A stretch of 64,000 bases of DNA, taken from positions 868,001 through 932,000 of the forward strand of contig MSED01000001.1 of the NCBI GenBank assembly GCA_002099365.1. The letters run 5' to 3'. Within the stretch, counting starts at the first letter, position 1. Each line of letters begins with the position of its first letter. The position numbers and the translations under genes were made by a program. The notes under the pieces are model-generated. The model was not told the origin of the DNA, ran no database searches, and worked only from the letters and a program-made list of their open reading frames with translations. The stretch comes from Phialophora verrucosa (taxonomy: Eukaryota; Ascomycota; Eurotiomycetes; Chaetothyriales; Herpotrichiellaceae). Positions 44,859 to 56,500 of this stretch are shown one piece after another.

Positions 44859-46654
44859 TACTCGTACGAGTACACGGGTTAGTAAGACGGCCACGCTCTC
44901 TGATGGGCCCAGTCGAGACCAGCCTGTGGCACTCAGCACCCCTCTTTTCGCAATCCGCCACCCCTTTCGCCCTCCACGGAATCCCCCTCCCTATTATCCC
45001 CCTCTCGCATCCCACTACCCCGTCCTTCATCCTATCCCATGCTTGCTTTTCCCAAACAGCATGCAGCCTCCTCAGCTTCTCTCCACTGCTCTCGGCCCAA
45101 CTCTGCCCTTGTTTAGCTCCCGGAGCTTCTGCCCAGGCTGTACCATGCACGAGCTCACGTTCTCCCCCGATCAGGTCAAATACCTTCCCAGCACAGTAGA
45201 TTCAGCTCTTTTTCATGATCCAACATTGAAATTTTCGCCACTCATGTGGAGACTCTGGCCGATATAAGCTTTCCTCGCCTTCACGGATCGCCAGTGAGGA
45301 CCACTAGCTGAGGGAGCTCAATGTGGCGAACGACATGGGACTGCGTGCTTGCTAGAGGCGCACCAGTGAGCTGAAGGGACGGCGTGTAGTAGGTATACAG
45401 TGCTGCTCTTTTGGCGTATCTAACGAGCTTCTACGGCTAGACAATGCATTTGCGCTCTCTGCCTCTCGCGTGCGCGGGGACCTCAAGCGCCAGAGAACAT
45501 GGCAGTACAACAATGTGCACTCCAACAAGCTATCTTCCTCCATTCGGACTTCATTTTCTTCTACCAGCGTTCAAACTGCGGTGCGGACATGCTACAAATG
45601 GGATATGGCGAAGAGCTACAAGTAGAGTAACCAAACGACAAGATAGTCGGAGCGGGCAATACGAGTACAAGGATGAGTACGAACGAGTACCTGAAAGTTG
45701 CGCCCTACCACCTCCACCGCTCGAGGCTGGTCGTCTTCGCCGTATCCACCAGGTACGTACCTCTTCCCCATACGAGTACCCTGCTGCCAGGCAGACCCCT
45801 GTACTCGTATTGCCTGGGCCGCCTCGGCAACCCTCAGCCCGTTTCAGCTCCTGCACGGCTTCCCACGCCACAGCCCACACTGCTCACTTTGTACGGAGTA
45901 CAGTACTCTTACACGAGGGGCTCTTGCACTCACCGGGCGAAGCTCACACACAGGACCGAGTATATACCTCGTACTCAGCTATTCTGAAGATTTTTATCTC
46001 CCATCATCTCAGATGTGTTTTGTACATTCAACTCAGGACAAAGACATCCGGGCCGATTCATCCTCAGAGCGAAGTCGGAGATCATCGAACGGAAACGATA
46101 ACCTTATTCCAGCTTCGACGCGCCACCTGCAAGAGCACGAATACGAGTACTTCATTACCCCGCCTGGACGTGCCCTTTCCTACTGTCCTTGCTATCCTTG
46201 GGGTCGAGCCTCGCCCATGCTAGATGATCTCCACGGCGCGTTTCAGAGGTCAAGATCGTCTACGAGTACCTTTGGTGTTCATCTACGGACTCGCGATCGA
46301 CATGGGAATTGACAGATCCAGCTCATTAACTACTCCGTGACAATTCAATTCCCGCAATGCCACAGGTATGACAATGGAACACGCATCAGCAGCCATCTGG
46401 TAGTGAGGATGGGCCGAGACTCGGAAGCTCCATCTCTGCCCAAGTCCGCCCGTCATGCAGCGATAAGACTACCCCGCCATGCTTTGCCTCCTGTGGGTAC
46501 GAGCTAGTTAGTCACTTGCTATTTTGCAGCTTGACTGAGCGAAGAACTGTGACTGTACGAGTACGAGTAGTACTTTCAAGCAAGACATCTCTAAAGCTAG
46601 TAGGTGATCCGTGCGGCGCGTGGACGGTACAGTACGTATTCCCTTGTACTCGTG
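44859..46654. repeat. cluster of dispersed CGAGTAC / GTACTCG words
   Basis: Copies are seen at 44859-44872 (TACTCGTACGAGTA, a perfect 14-base palindrome), 45659-45667, about 45675-45690 (two), 45771-45780, 45801-45810, 46141-46150, 46261-46269, 46554-46570 (two overlapping) and 46645-46654. Related TACGGAGTAC and CTCGTACTC words occur near 45893 and 45968. Spacing is irregular. Confidence 0.75.
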
Positions 46655-46708
46655 CATCCGACTCCAGATCTTTGTTAGAGGTGGTCACCATCTAGCCACA
46701 CAGGACTC

Positions 46709-46802
46709 GTCGTTCCAGCGACGCCCTGACGAAGCCAGCGAGATACTTGAACTCGACCGGTTACTTGTCGTTCCAGCGGCTCCGTGACGAAGCCAACGAG
46801 AT
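46709..46802. repeat. pair of 36-base direct repeats
   Basis: Copies at 46709-46744 and 46767-46802, period 58 bases, both starting GTCGTTCCAGCG and ending GAGAT, with about five differences. Possibly the remnant of a longer tandem array. Confidence 0.85.
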
Positions 46803-47260
46803 CGAGATCATCGAACTCGGTTCCGGTCGAGTCCACAACCCAACCCAAGGGACTGCAACAGCGAAAACCCTTCGGAAAGCACCGCACATCGCATTGTCCA
46901 GACCCTGCGGGCGCTCCACAACGGATTCGAATGCCCGTCCGAGTCAGTCGGTTTCAGCCTTACGTTCAAGATGACATAGTTAATCGTACAGTGACATAAC
47001 ATCGAATAACCGTATCATGGGAAGGTGAGGACCGGAAAAAGGAAGTGAGCAACTTTACTTCCCTCTCTCTAGATATAGGAACGGAGGAGGGAAGGTATAC
47101 AGGTACATTTCGATGCAGACTGTGCTTGACTTGATTGTGAGGTCTGGGACGTGCGATGCGAGGTGAGGTGAGGTATGGTATGAGATTGAGATAGATACAT
47201 GAGCTATGTATGAGGTGGCATGGCAGGCAGGCATATTACAGCACATCCGGGCACGCCAAA

Positions 47261-47316
47261 TACCACACACCACGCACCACACACTACACACCACGCACTA
47301 CACACTACACACTACA
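47261..47316. repeat. CACACTA/CACCACG low-complexity array
   Basis: Irregular array of ACCACACAC, CACGCAC and CACACTA units. The right end contains three CACACTA units in a row. Confidence 0.85.
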
Positions 47317-47510
47317 GTACTGAACCAGAGCGCTGCTTTACCGGAAAACTTCCTCCTTGCCTTATTCTTGAAACGGAGGGCCCGGTCATCAAGGTATGTT
47401 ACGTGATTCAATTACTTCCTGGGCATCCGATTTACTACTCGAGTACACGGTTCCGTGATTCCATGATTACTGTCTGTGCGGATACGATACCGTGCAGGGC
47501 CTGGGAGGAG

Positions 47511-47534
47511 TGAGGTGAGGTGAGGTGAGGTGAG
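47511..47534. repeat. TGAGG pentamer tandem repeat
   Basis: Four perfect TGAGG units and a partial fifth. Shorter runs of the same unit occur at about 47160-47175. Confidence 0.9.
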
Positions 47535-47598
47535 ATATGACAGTGAGAAGTGCCGGACCGCACGGTACGGGTGTTGGCGTAATAATGGTTCGGGCGTG

Positions 47599-47754
47599 CC
47601 TAGCTAGAGGAACTGAAAGGGACAGTTTGTGTAAGCGCCTAGTAGAGGAAATGAAAAGGAACAGTTTGTGTAAGTGCCTAGCAGAGGAACTGAAGAGGAA
47701 CAGTCTGTGTAAGTGCCTAGTAGAGGAACTGACAAGGAACAGTTCATGTATGTA
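47599..47754. repeat. 39-base minisatellite, four units
   Basis: Units at 47599-47637, 47638-47676, 47677-47715 and 47716-47754, each starting CCTAG and containing GAGGAA and ACAGT. Divergence is greatest in the first and last copies. Unit length is a multiple of three, so both strands stay open across it (13-residue repeats), but no start, domain or homologous gene supports coding. Confidence 0.95.
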
Positions 47755-48361
47755 CCTGTAAGGTCTACAAGGCCTTGAGTCGCGCCGATGTATTGTAGTA
47801 TCTCATGTGCAATGTGTGAAGAGCTATACGCAATCCCCCTTCCAAGCTTATATGGAGATATCGATCCGATTTGGTTCTTATATTCTTTGTTGGCTTGGTT
47901 TGGCCTGTGCATTATGCTTCCTGCGACATGAGATGGATACGGTAATGATGGCGGCGACGACGATGATAGTGATGATCCGTGGCATTCATGTTTCAGATCT
48001 GAGCAGTGATACCTCGTACTGTACCTAGACTACTTGGTACAACTCGACCGTCGAGAGACTACATGCCGCGTAACTCGAAACGTAAACAGTAAATGACAAA
48101 CATTGCCCCAATCTTCCTGTGCACCCTAGCATTTCCTGTTCGGTTGTTTGTTCGTAAGTTCGTTCTTTCATTAGCACTGGGTCAAGAATCGGATGACCAT
48201 CCACGAGTGATCGAATATCCTCAAACCTGCGCCCTGCCCTTCCCTTGGCCCTAGCAGTCTATCAACAACGTATCTGCATTCTTCGGCGTCTCTTGTGGCC
48301 TTTCCACCGACCCTTGCCCTCGGGCTTCCTCATACCATAATTCGTCGCCTCCAGTTTCCGC

Positions 48362-49931
48362 TCAGGTCAACAGCCAACCGCCGGGAGACTTACTCCTGCT
48401 CCGCGACTTCTCCCTCACCACGTACATTTTATCACCTTTCTTGACGAATCCTTTGGTGTTGGGCGTCAGAGTGGTGATTGTCTTGGTCTCCTTCACATAT
48501 GGTCCCGTGATGAGTTTCCGTTCCTTCAAGCGGCGGGTGTGTTCGAAAAGTTCGTCCTGCAACGAGTGGTCGATGTATTTCTTGATAATGATAAATTCGT
48601 CATCGCGCTGTAGGACAGAAAATAGAGAGCAAACGGTTAGTGAAGATCCTATAGAAGGAAGCGTGCAGAGAAGGGCGCACGAGACGGGTATAAGCAGAGA
48701 AACGGGGCAATTGTGCGACAATGCCACCATAGCAGAGCGAACCACGACATGCCAGTCAAGGCAGGGTGATACGTACCGAGTCCCATTCCCAAGGCAACCC
48801 GTAATGATCCAGCGTATCTGGGTGGAGGTATTTTCGATTGACCTTGATGAAAGTCGGACGGTGGAGGTCGATAGCCAGCGTGGCACGCTCGGCCTTCTTC
48901 TTGTGGAGCACTTCATCGATGTACTCGGGACTGTAGCCTGTGATACCCCAAAAGAGTGAATCCTATTAGCCTGTCGTCCAACTTGGCCGCATTCATTACC
49001 GGTTTCAACCAAAATATCCCCAAACGAGTGACATCCGACTAAACGGACCAGGCTCAATCCCTCAAAGCAGACAAGAGTGACAATCTCCCGTGAACCCCAG
49101 AAGCAGACCTTGAGGGTCTGGTGTCCTTGGGCCCGAGAAGATCGACTAATAGAAATAATCGTAATAGGGATAACGGGACCTGCGCATACCGGCATTCATG
49201 AACCTCTCCTTGACCTTCCTCTCGAACTCTTCCTCTTCGGCCTTCTTCTTCTGCTTTTCCTTTTCCCGGCGCTCTTCCTCGTCCTTGAGGATCTTCTTCC
49301 TCAGCTCCTCCTGCTCCTTATCCTTGCGTTCTTTCTCCAACTTGGCTTCCAAGAGAATCGCTTCTCGCTCCTTCTTCTTGCGCCTCTCTTCTTCCTCCTC
49401 CTCTTGTTTCCAGCGCCTTCTCTCTTCTTCGCGGTCCCTCTTTATGCGCTCCATAACTCGGCGCTCTTCTTCCTCCTTGCGTTGCGCTTTGGCGAAGTCG
49501 AGCTCTTTTCGGAACTTGTAGGGTAAATCGTCTTCGTCGAGCGGGTCTTTCTTGCTGCTTGGCCGGCGATCTCGTACGGGGCGGCGACGGTGTCGTGATC
49601 TCGAGCGGTCACTGGAATAGCTGGAGCTGGACGAGGATCCGTCGCGATAGTGATGGCGGTGGTGGCTGCGGCTTCGGCTGTGTCCACGCCCACGGCTCTC
49701 GCGTTCAGTGAGAGCGCCGCCACCTATATTGATGATCGCAGGTGCCACGCCCCCACCCTGACTGGCTGCACGAGGGCGACCTTGTGGCACCTCGAGGAAA
49801 TTGTTCACCTCAATGGGTAATTCTTGGTGACGGCGGCCTCGTCCTCCATATTCGCTACCACCGTGAACGCTCTTCACGGGCATCAACACATATTCGCGGT
49901 CGGAATCCGACGACCGTCGAGAGTAGGGCAT
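48362..49931 (-). CDS. conserved coiled-coil protein, SR-like and charged, unknown function
   Basis: Three exons: 49190-49931, 48777-48937 and 48362-48607; 382 residues in frame. The N-terminal 130 residues are disordered, with an Arg/Ser/His-rich stretch (RSRSHHRHHYRDGSSSSSSYSSDRSRSRHRRR) suggesting a nuclear, RNA-associated protein. Residues about 135-245 are a long Glu/Lys/Arg coiled coil. Exons 2 and 3 encode the conserved C-terminal domain GYSPEYIDEVLHKKK...TFIKVNRKYLHPDTLDHYGLPWEWD and DDEFIIIKKYIDHSLQDELFEHTRRL, and the end is basic (REKSRSRSKSPGG). This domain occurs in many filamentous ascomycetes without known function; I think of DUF8035 but am not sure. The introns (252 and 169 bases) are long for this locus. 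Confidence 0.8.
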
Positions 49932-51318
49932 CTTCGTTGGCTGAGTCGTGCCCCTCCGATTAGCGCAATTTCAGCCCTGTCACGGAAATCGAAAATGTCG
50001 GGGTTGGCGGCGGTGGGGAAAACGCCCGAGAGCTCGGGGCACTACAATCGAGCGTGGCGACGCAGGTGAGAAATCCGTTGGAATATATCCCAGGTAGCTA
50101 CACGAGCCTCAAACGGCTCTCGTTGCTGTATTAGTGTTCGTGCTCGGGGAGCAAGTGAAGAAAGAAGAGAAGAAAATCCGTTGTTCCAGGTCAGTCGATG
50201 GTGGGGGGAGGCTGTTTGCTTTATCGTTTCCGTGCTGCAAGCCCAGTTTGAGCCTGGGCTGCTGAACCGCACCCACAATATGCACTTTGGGGGCCAGGCG
50301 AACTAAAATGGCGAGCAGTCAGGCATGGTACACCGGCGACAACTGGAACCAGACCCGAGCCCGGACTGACCCTATGATCAAAGTCTTGCCAATGAAATGC
50401 GAGCGCTCGTAAAGGTCTGCCACTTCCTCCTCGACCGAATCACGAGGAGATAGGCAGTACTACTGCATCTGCTCGCCTGCAAAAGTTCAAGACTTGTTTG
50501 AGATTTGGCCGGATACGAGACAATTGCACTCTCTCATCCGCCAATCTTGAAAGACGCGGGACAGCTTTGTTCCAGGTAGACTGACTGTCAGTTGACAGCG
50601 GGTGTCTGAGGGTTTCATCCTCCTTCAATCATAAACTTGCACTCGTTGTGGGCCTCATGGAGGCCTGAACATGCACCTCTGGCAAGTATGCGTCATTCGG
50701 TGTGCTTAGTCTTCGGCCAAAGAGATCTTTTACTGCTGTGGTAGGGTTTAGGGCCCAATAGCATTGCATAGTCCCCGTCACACCTGTGTAAGTCCAGCCT
50801 TCTCCCCATAGCTGTAGAAGTAGACCGCTAACGCCTGCCATATCCAGGATCAGTCCTGCACTTATGACATGGCCGGGCAAGTCCCGTCCTCCACGGCAGT
50901 ACCACCGCTCCTTAGCATTGAGCCTCAAGTCTTTGTCAGGAATGGCGTAAGTGACCATGACAAAAGTCATTGCTTGGGCACCCACACCCCAAAACGATCC
51001 ATAAGAGTCGGTCTCCCGTCAGTCAGCAATGCACGGTGGAGGCCCTTTGTCTGCTACATCCCTCCTATTAGACCTCGTGTCAGAGCCCGGACCAGTGTCT
51101 GCCTGCCTGTCTTGTTTTGGCGGAAATCTGTCCGGTGTTGCCAACAGGACTAATCAGATACAATCCCGGTGACAGTGACAAGGATACGTAATTTTCAGGT
51201 GCTGCCAACACCGCGGCTTAATCAGACACATCTCTTGTTTGCTGCCAATTGACAGACTATCATCCCACGTAGTGAGGAAGTTGCTCGCTGGGCTGATACA
51301 GTACTTGGCGAAGCGTCA
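49932..51318. other. intergenic, no supported gene
   Basis: About 1.4 kb between the coiled-coil gene start and the 3' end of prefoldin subunit 1. A minus-strand frame of 118 codons (50629-50985) has no recognisable feature. A weak repeat (TGCCAACA...TAATCAGA-like) occurs at about 51132-51160 and 51198-51230. Confidence 0.45.
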
Positions 51319-51782
51319 TCAGCGAGCACCAGTTTGCAGGATCTTCTCAATATGCTGTCGACTGTTCTTGAATGTCGTCTCCTGATAGTGTAGTCTCTTG
51401 TCCAAGTCCGCGATATCCTTCTGTAGGGTAGCCGATTCGGATGCTAAACGTTGATTCAGGGTCGTCATAGGCACAGCAACAAACCTGGAACAAGATGTGT
51501 CAGTGCTGTGGAAGTGTGGAGGAAAGCCCGCCTACATTTTCCCAACTCCTTCATAAACATTGGTGTCTTTGGACAGAGATTTGAGCTCATTGGAAGTCAG
51601 CTGGTTCAATCTCGCGTCACGCCGTTTGGCTGTGAGTTCTGCCTGCGTTTGTGTGATTTTCTGCTGGGAAAGCACGGCCTGTGCTTCGACCTCTTGAAGC
51701 AACTGCGAGGAAGTGAGCAAGAAGTGAGAGGTCAGTGGGTGAAAGAGCAGACCTTCTGCAGCGTGGCGTTTGGGATGGCCAT
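51319..51782 (-). CDS. PFD1: prefoldin subunit 1
   Basis: Three exons: 51753-51782, 51536-51702 and 51319-51484; 120 residues. It is the beta-type subunit of the cytosolic prefoldin hexamer, which hands nascent actin and tubulin to the CCT chaperonin. The sequence shows the expected two helices of a coiled coil (LLQEVEAQAVLSQQKITQTQAELTAKRRDARL and LNQRLASESATLQKDIADLDKRLHYQETTFKNSRQHIEKIL). They flank the beta hairpin TSNELKSLSKDTNVYEGVGKMFVAVPM, whose YEGVGKMF signature is typical of subunit 1. Length and fold order match the family. Because the exons are short, no single long frame shows this gene. Confidence 0.92.
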
Positions 51783-52286
51783 CTTGACACCGGCTTGAAA
51801 TCTCCAAGAATGCAATTACAAGCAGAGACGGGAAGTTTGAGCCTCAACTCAGTTAACACTTTGATGGATTACAATATTCCGTATCCGCGCCCTGGAGACG
51901 GGAACACGCGCTTGGGCACACTAGTTAAGTACCGAGGGATCGTCCCTCCCGGGCTTCACCACTCCGAAGGAGGGGCTGGAGGGGGCCATCTTTCACGTGC
52001 AAGGCTCAAACGATCTGCCTGAGGGTTCCTCTTCCGGGTGAGGCAACGTCATCGTGCCCCCCGAGTCACCAGGAGACAAAAACACGTTTCGTCGCAGCTG
52101 CTCCACCGGTATCTCGTGTGTTGTAAGCGTCCCATTTGCTTTAACCTCCATTTCCATCCGCTTCCGGCCTCGAGAGCTTTTTTCGAAGTGCGAAAGACAC
52201 CAATACAATCTCATCGATATGTTATAGTCTCGAGCTACGAGTCTCCAAACCGAAGCGACTCCTGGATAGAACTCCCTCAAGTGAAC
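51783..52286. promoter_or_regulatory. divergent region between prefoldin and ceramidase genes
   Basis: 504 bases between two start codons, presumably with both promoters. No other feature seen. Confidence 0.45.
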
Positions 52287-53388
52287 ATGCCCTCATGGCT
52301 CCCTTCAGTTCCGTACCCCCCGCCGGGCCAGCCTGGGTTTTGGGATCCAGTCACTAGCACTCTACAATGGTGCGAGGAGGTATGAGGAAACACACCCAAT
52401 GCGTGGGAGCTATTCACACTGACGCGAAAAGGACTACTACGGCACCTACTACTCCGCTGAGATCATCAACACCTTGACGAATCTGATGTTCATATACCTC
52501 GCATACAAGGGCGTCAAGAGTTGCAGGCAGCATAGACATGATACTGTCTTTGAAGTGGCATACTTTGGGTACTTCCTCGTTGGATTTGGGAGCTTCATGT
52601 TCCATACCACCTTGAAATACCCCTGGCAACTGGTCGACGAGCTTAACATGATCTACACCACTTGCCTCATGGCCTACGCCTCGCTCTCCTATTCACAGCC
52701 AAAAAAGACGCAGATATATTTGGGCGTCTTCTTTGTTCTCTTCTGCGCAGCCATAACCGCCTACTACCACTACCTCCAGGATCCTGTATTCCACCAAACC
52801 GTATATGCCCTCCTCACGGTATTCATCGTCTTCCGCAGCATCTACAGCATGGAAACCTCGCTCCGACCGTCCCTGCGAAAGTCCGAAGAAAAACATCGCC
52901 TGGAGAGGAAACGGTCAGGTGTGCCTGACGTGATCAGCAAAGAGCAACAAGCATATGAAAACCAAAGAGACCGAGAAATTCTCAAGACAATGTGGATTCT
53001 CGTGGCATTCGGCGTGAGCATTTTCCTCGTCGGCTTCTACATCTGGAACCTCGACAATATCTACTGCTCCACATTAAGACGCTGGCGGAGAAGCATTGGC
53101 ATGCCCTGGGGCTTTTTCCTTGAAGGGCATGGCTGGTGGCATCTGATGACCGGAATTGGTGCCTACGACTACATCGTGTGGGGAATCTATCTGCGGCATA
53201 TCCAGAACGGAGATCAAGAGCACTTCAAGATGGTGTGGCCGAACCTTTTCACGCTGCCAGAAATTGTGAGGACGTCAGACCCGCCGAGAGATGCTGGAAG
53301 GAAGAGGGGGCAAGATACTCAGCGTGGCGTCTCGGCAAACGGAAACGCAAATGGCAGTGTCAATGGGCATGTCAAGAAACGGAAGTAA
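52287..53388 (+). CDS. alkaline ceramidase (YPC1/YDC1-like)
   Basis: Two exons (52287-52379 and 52432-53388), 349 residues. It is an endoplasmic-reticulum membrane amidase that cleaves ceramide or dihydroceramide (or phytoceramide) into sphingoid base and fatty acid. The start WDPVTSTLQWCEEDYYGTYYSAEIINTLTNL is the family signature. The zinc-site residues are present: His89 (FMFHTTLKY), His264 and His268 (EGHGWWH). Asp100 (LVDE) and Glu40 are also as expected. About seven helices are seen. Between helices 5 and 6 there is a charged cytosolic insert (about residues 160-190), and the C-terminal 40 residues are polar with an Asn/Gly-rich repeat and KKRK end, which could serve as ER retention. 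Confidence 0.93.
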
Positions 53389-53534
53389 GAATTTGATATC
53401 TCAGGATAGATTACAAAGACCTGTATTAGAATGAAGACATTCTGAAGAAGATATAGATCAGCGAGGCTTTTTTGATCAGTCCCGTACTCCTCCTATATTG
53501 CTGATCATCGCACCACAACCAACGTCACGTGCCC

Positions 53535-56500
53535 TCAGAACGCCCTTGCGTACACCGCAATCGACATCTGATATTTCCCGCACAACCCCACCGGCTGCCC
53601 ATAACACGGCACACAGTTGGATTCATTTGACAATGTGCCCGTGAGGGCGCTCCCGCAATAACAATCCGCTGTCGGTCCCGAGTCAGCGGAGACAGTGCCG
53701 AAGAAGTTTGCCCCGTCATCCGTGATGCAGATCGCGGCGCACTGAGCGTCTATGTTGTCGGTAGAGCTGCCCGTCAGGGTCGTGTTGTAGCCGCCAAACG
53801 TTGCCTGGCTGTCAAACCCATACACACCGGTCGCCACACAAGTGCCTGTGGAATCGCAGCCTTGCGACCAGCAGCCCATGTATGCAAATTGGATTGATGG
53901 ATCGCCCTTGGGACCTTGTGCTCCGGTTGCGCCGGTCGGGCCTGTGGCTCCTGTCGGCCCTGCTTCTCCCTGTGGGCCAGAAGGACCCGACGGTCCTGGG
54001 TCACCTTGAATTCCTTGAGCTCCCGTTGGCCCTGGTTCTCCCTGTGGACCAGAAGGACCCGATGGCCCTGGGTCACCTTGGATTCCTTGAGCTCCCGTTG
54101 GCCCTGCTTCTCCCTGTGGGCCAGAAGGACCCGATGGTCCCGGATCGCCTTGAATTCCTTGAGCTCCTGTTGGCCCTACTTCTCCCTGTGGACCAGAAGG
54201 ACCTGATGGTCCTGGGTCACCTTGAACGCCTTGAGCTCCGGTAGGTCCCGGTTCGCCTTGAATGCCTTGTGGTCCCGACGGACCAGAAGGACCCGACGGT
54301 CCTGGATCACCTTGAATGCCTTGAGCTCCTGTTGGTCCCGGTATGCCTTGTGCTCCCGTAGGCCCCTGATCACCTTGAATACCTTGTGGTCCCGAAGGGC
54401 CAGAAGGACCTGACGGTCCTGGATCACCTTGAATACCTTGAGCTCCCGTTGGTCCCGGATCACCTTGTACGCCTTGTGGTCCTGTAGGCCCCTGATCACC
54501 TTGAATACCTTGAGGTCCTGAAGGACCAGAAGGACCCGATGGACCTGGATCACCCTGAATGCCTTGAGCTCCCGTTGGTCCCGGTATGCCTTGTGCTCCC
54601 GTTGGTCCCTGGTCACCTTGAATACCTTGGGCTCCCGTTGGCCCTGGTATGCCTTGTTCTCCCGTGGGACCCGAAGGACCAGAGGGTCCCGAAGGTCCCG
54701 AAGGTCCCTGCTCTCCTTGAGGTCCCGTTGGCCCTGGGGGTCCAGTCGGTCCTGTTGGCCCTTCTATACCTTGTGGTCCGCTGGGGCCAGAGGGACCCGA
54801 AGGTCCCTGCTCTCCTTGAGGTCCCGTTGGTCCTGGGGGCCCAGTCGGTCCTGTTGGCCCCTCAATGCCCTGTGGTCCGCTTGGTCCTGGAGAAGAAGTT
54901 AGTTATGTTCCGGGTTGGGTCTTCCAAATGCTTGATAACATGGAGCAATGGTCCAGTAATTCAATCAAGAGAGTCTCACCACTTGGACCGGTTGGACCGG
55001 TGGGACCTGTTGGCCCTATGTATCAAGACAGCGGTCAGCAAATCGCTTCTGTGGCAGCTAAGGACACGTGAAATTCTGAGGCGACATTGTGGAAATGAAC
55101 AGCATTCAACCCGGTCAAGCTGGCAGTCGATCTTTCCTAGCCGTCAGTACAGAGAGATTCCTGTGATGAACTGCAAGCCAAAGTCTTCCCCAAGAAAATA
55201 AAACTTGGTTCGGCTCTGGTCTTTGTCCCACGCACAGGGTCATATGAACTCGGAAAAGGGGAGGAATAGCCACCTTGAGGACCTATATCGACGCTCGTTA
55301 GCCACTCAGAATTTCCCTGTGGGTGGCCGCAAAACGGCATGGAAACTTACCAGTTTCTCCCGTTGGACCTGTAGGACTACAAATAATGATCAGCACCAAC
55401 CGTCAGTGGACGGAATGGAAGAATGTCACTTCATGTAGCCGGTCACAGCCAAACGAATGACAAGCAGTCACTCACCCCGTCGGCCCTGCGGCATTGTCAG
55501 TAAATGCATGGGGTTTGACAGAGTTCAGCCTTACCAGTTGGTCCACTGATGGCTATCGCACCAACACAGGATCCAACCCTCGCCATGCTCAACGAGACGA
55601 AGAGACACCCGGGAGGGGCTAGTGTGGGATCGACAAAGACTGCAACAATTGTATTGTCGGAAAGAACACAGAATTTTGCTCTCATATTGTAGAAAGCAGA
55701 ATTGCTCCACATTAGGTTGTTCTCCGTGTCGACAGAAAAAGCCGTAGTGATATCTCCGGGATTGGCGCTGGCTGTAAAATTGGCGTAGGCCGTGCCGGTT
55801 GTGGTGCCGAACTGTAAAGCGCCATCACTCGAGTTCGCAAACAGTCTCCCGCTTACCAAGCTGTATACCACAGCGTCTGTGCAGCTGTCGGTGGCTTGGC
55901 CCGAACCTCCGAGGTATGTAGTGTCCTGGCGTTTTCTCAACCGCTTATTGATTGGGGTGTCCTGGAAACTCATCGCGAGCATGAACGAATAGCCCTCAAC
56001 GTAGCTGAAATATGGAGACAAATGTCTGAAGAAGTCAGTTCCTGATCAAAGGCCAGGGTGGAATTCTCCCACGTTACGTGTGCCATAGGAATTTGGGGGC
56101 TCGTGTACGATAGTGCCACGGGAACATCGGGGCTCGTATTCGATAGTGCCACGGGAATATCGGGGTTCGTGTTCGACAACGTCCTATATATGGCACTTGT
56201 CCCCGTATATACAGAATCGATGCTTGTTGGTGCATTGCTGATATTGAGTGTGAAGTAGTCGGAGACGCTTAGGGTATCATTTGTATTGGCATAGTAATTG
56301 ACATGTATCTGAAAGAAGCTGGTCAGCAGCTGAAAAGAATTCTCGCTGTGAACTTACCGGAATCAGCACCAGGACCTTGGTGATCGTTACTTCTGTGCTG
56401 CAGTTCCCATCTGGGATGGAGGCCAAGTCTCGTGCGGCAGGCCTAGGCGAGACCCTTTCTACTCGCTTTCCAACCTTGTGCGGGACATACCCGGCCGTTG

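Larger units (their letters stand above)
44416..48361. other. 4 kb gene-poor, repeat-rich stretch
   Basis: No gene is supported here. Several frames of 100-259 codons overlap one another on both strands and in several phases, without domains, signal peptides or splice-linked partners. That pattern suggests chance open frames in low-stop DNA. The stretch holds about ten copies of a CGAGTAC-type word, simple repeats (47261-47316 and 47511-47534), a 39-base minisatellite and a pair of 36-base direct repeats, listed separately. A non-coding transcript cannot be excluded. Confidence 0.5.

Noticed and set aside
44737..45267. 176-codon plus-strand frame, Pro/Ser-rich
   Set aside because: A shifted plus frame and a minus frame of similar length cover the same bases, and no motif or signal peptide is present; more likely chance in low-stop DNA.
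45444..46312. Two overlapping plus-strand frames of 259 and 204 codons
   Set aside because: They overlap in different phases over the CGAGTAC-rich stretch, and neither shows a domain or plausible start context.
47537..47761. 74-codon frame across the 39-base minisatellite
   Set aside because: The frame is open only because the repeat period is a multiple of three; there are no conserved residues outside the repeat.
50629..50985. 118-codon minus-strand frame with a mildly hydrophobic middle
   Set aside because: No recognisable family, and no splice-linked upstream or downstream exon that I could find.
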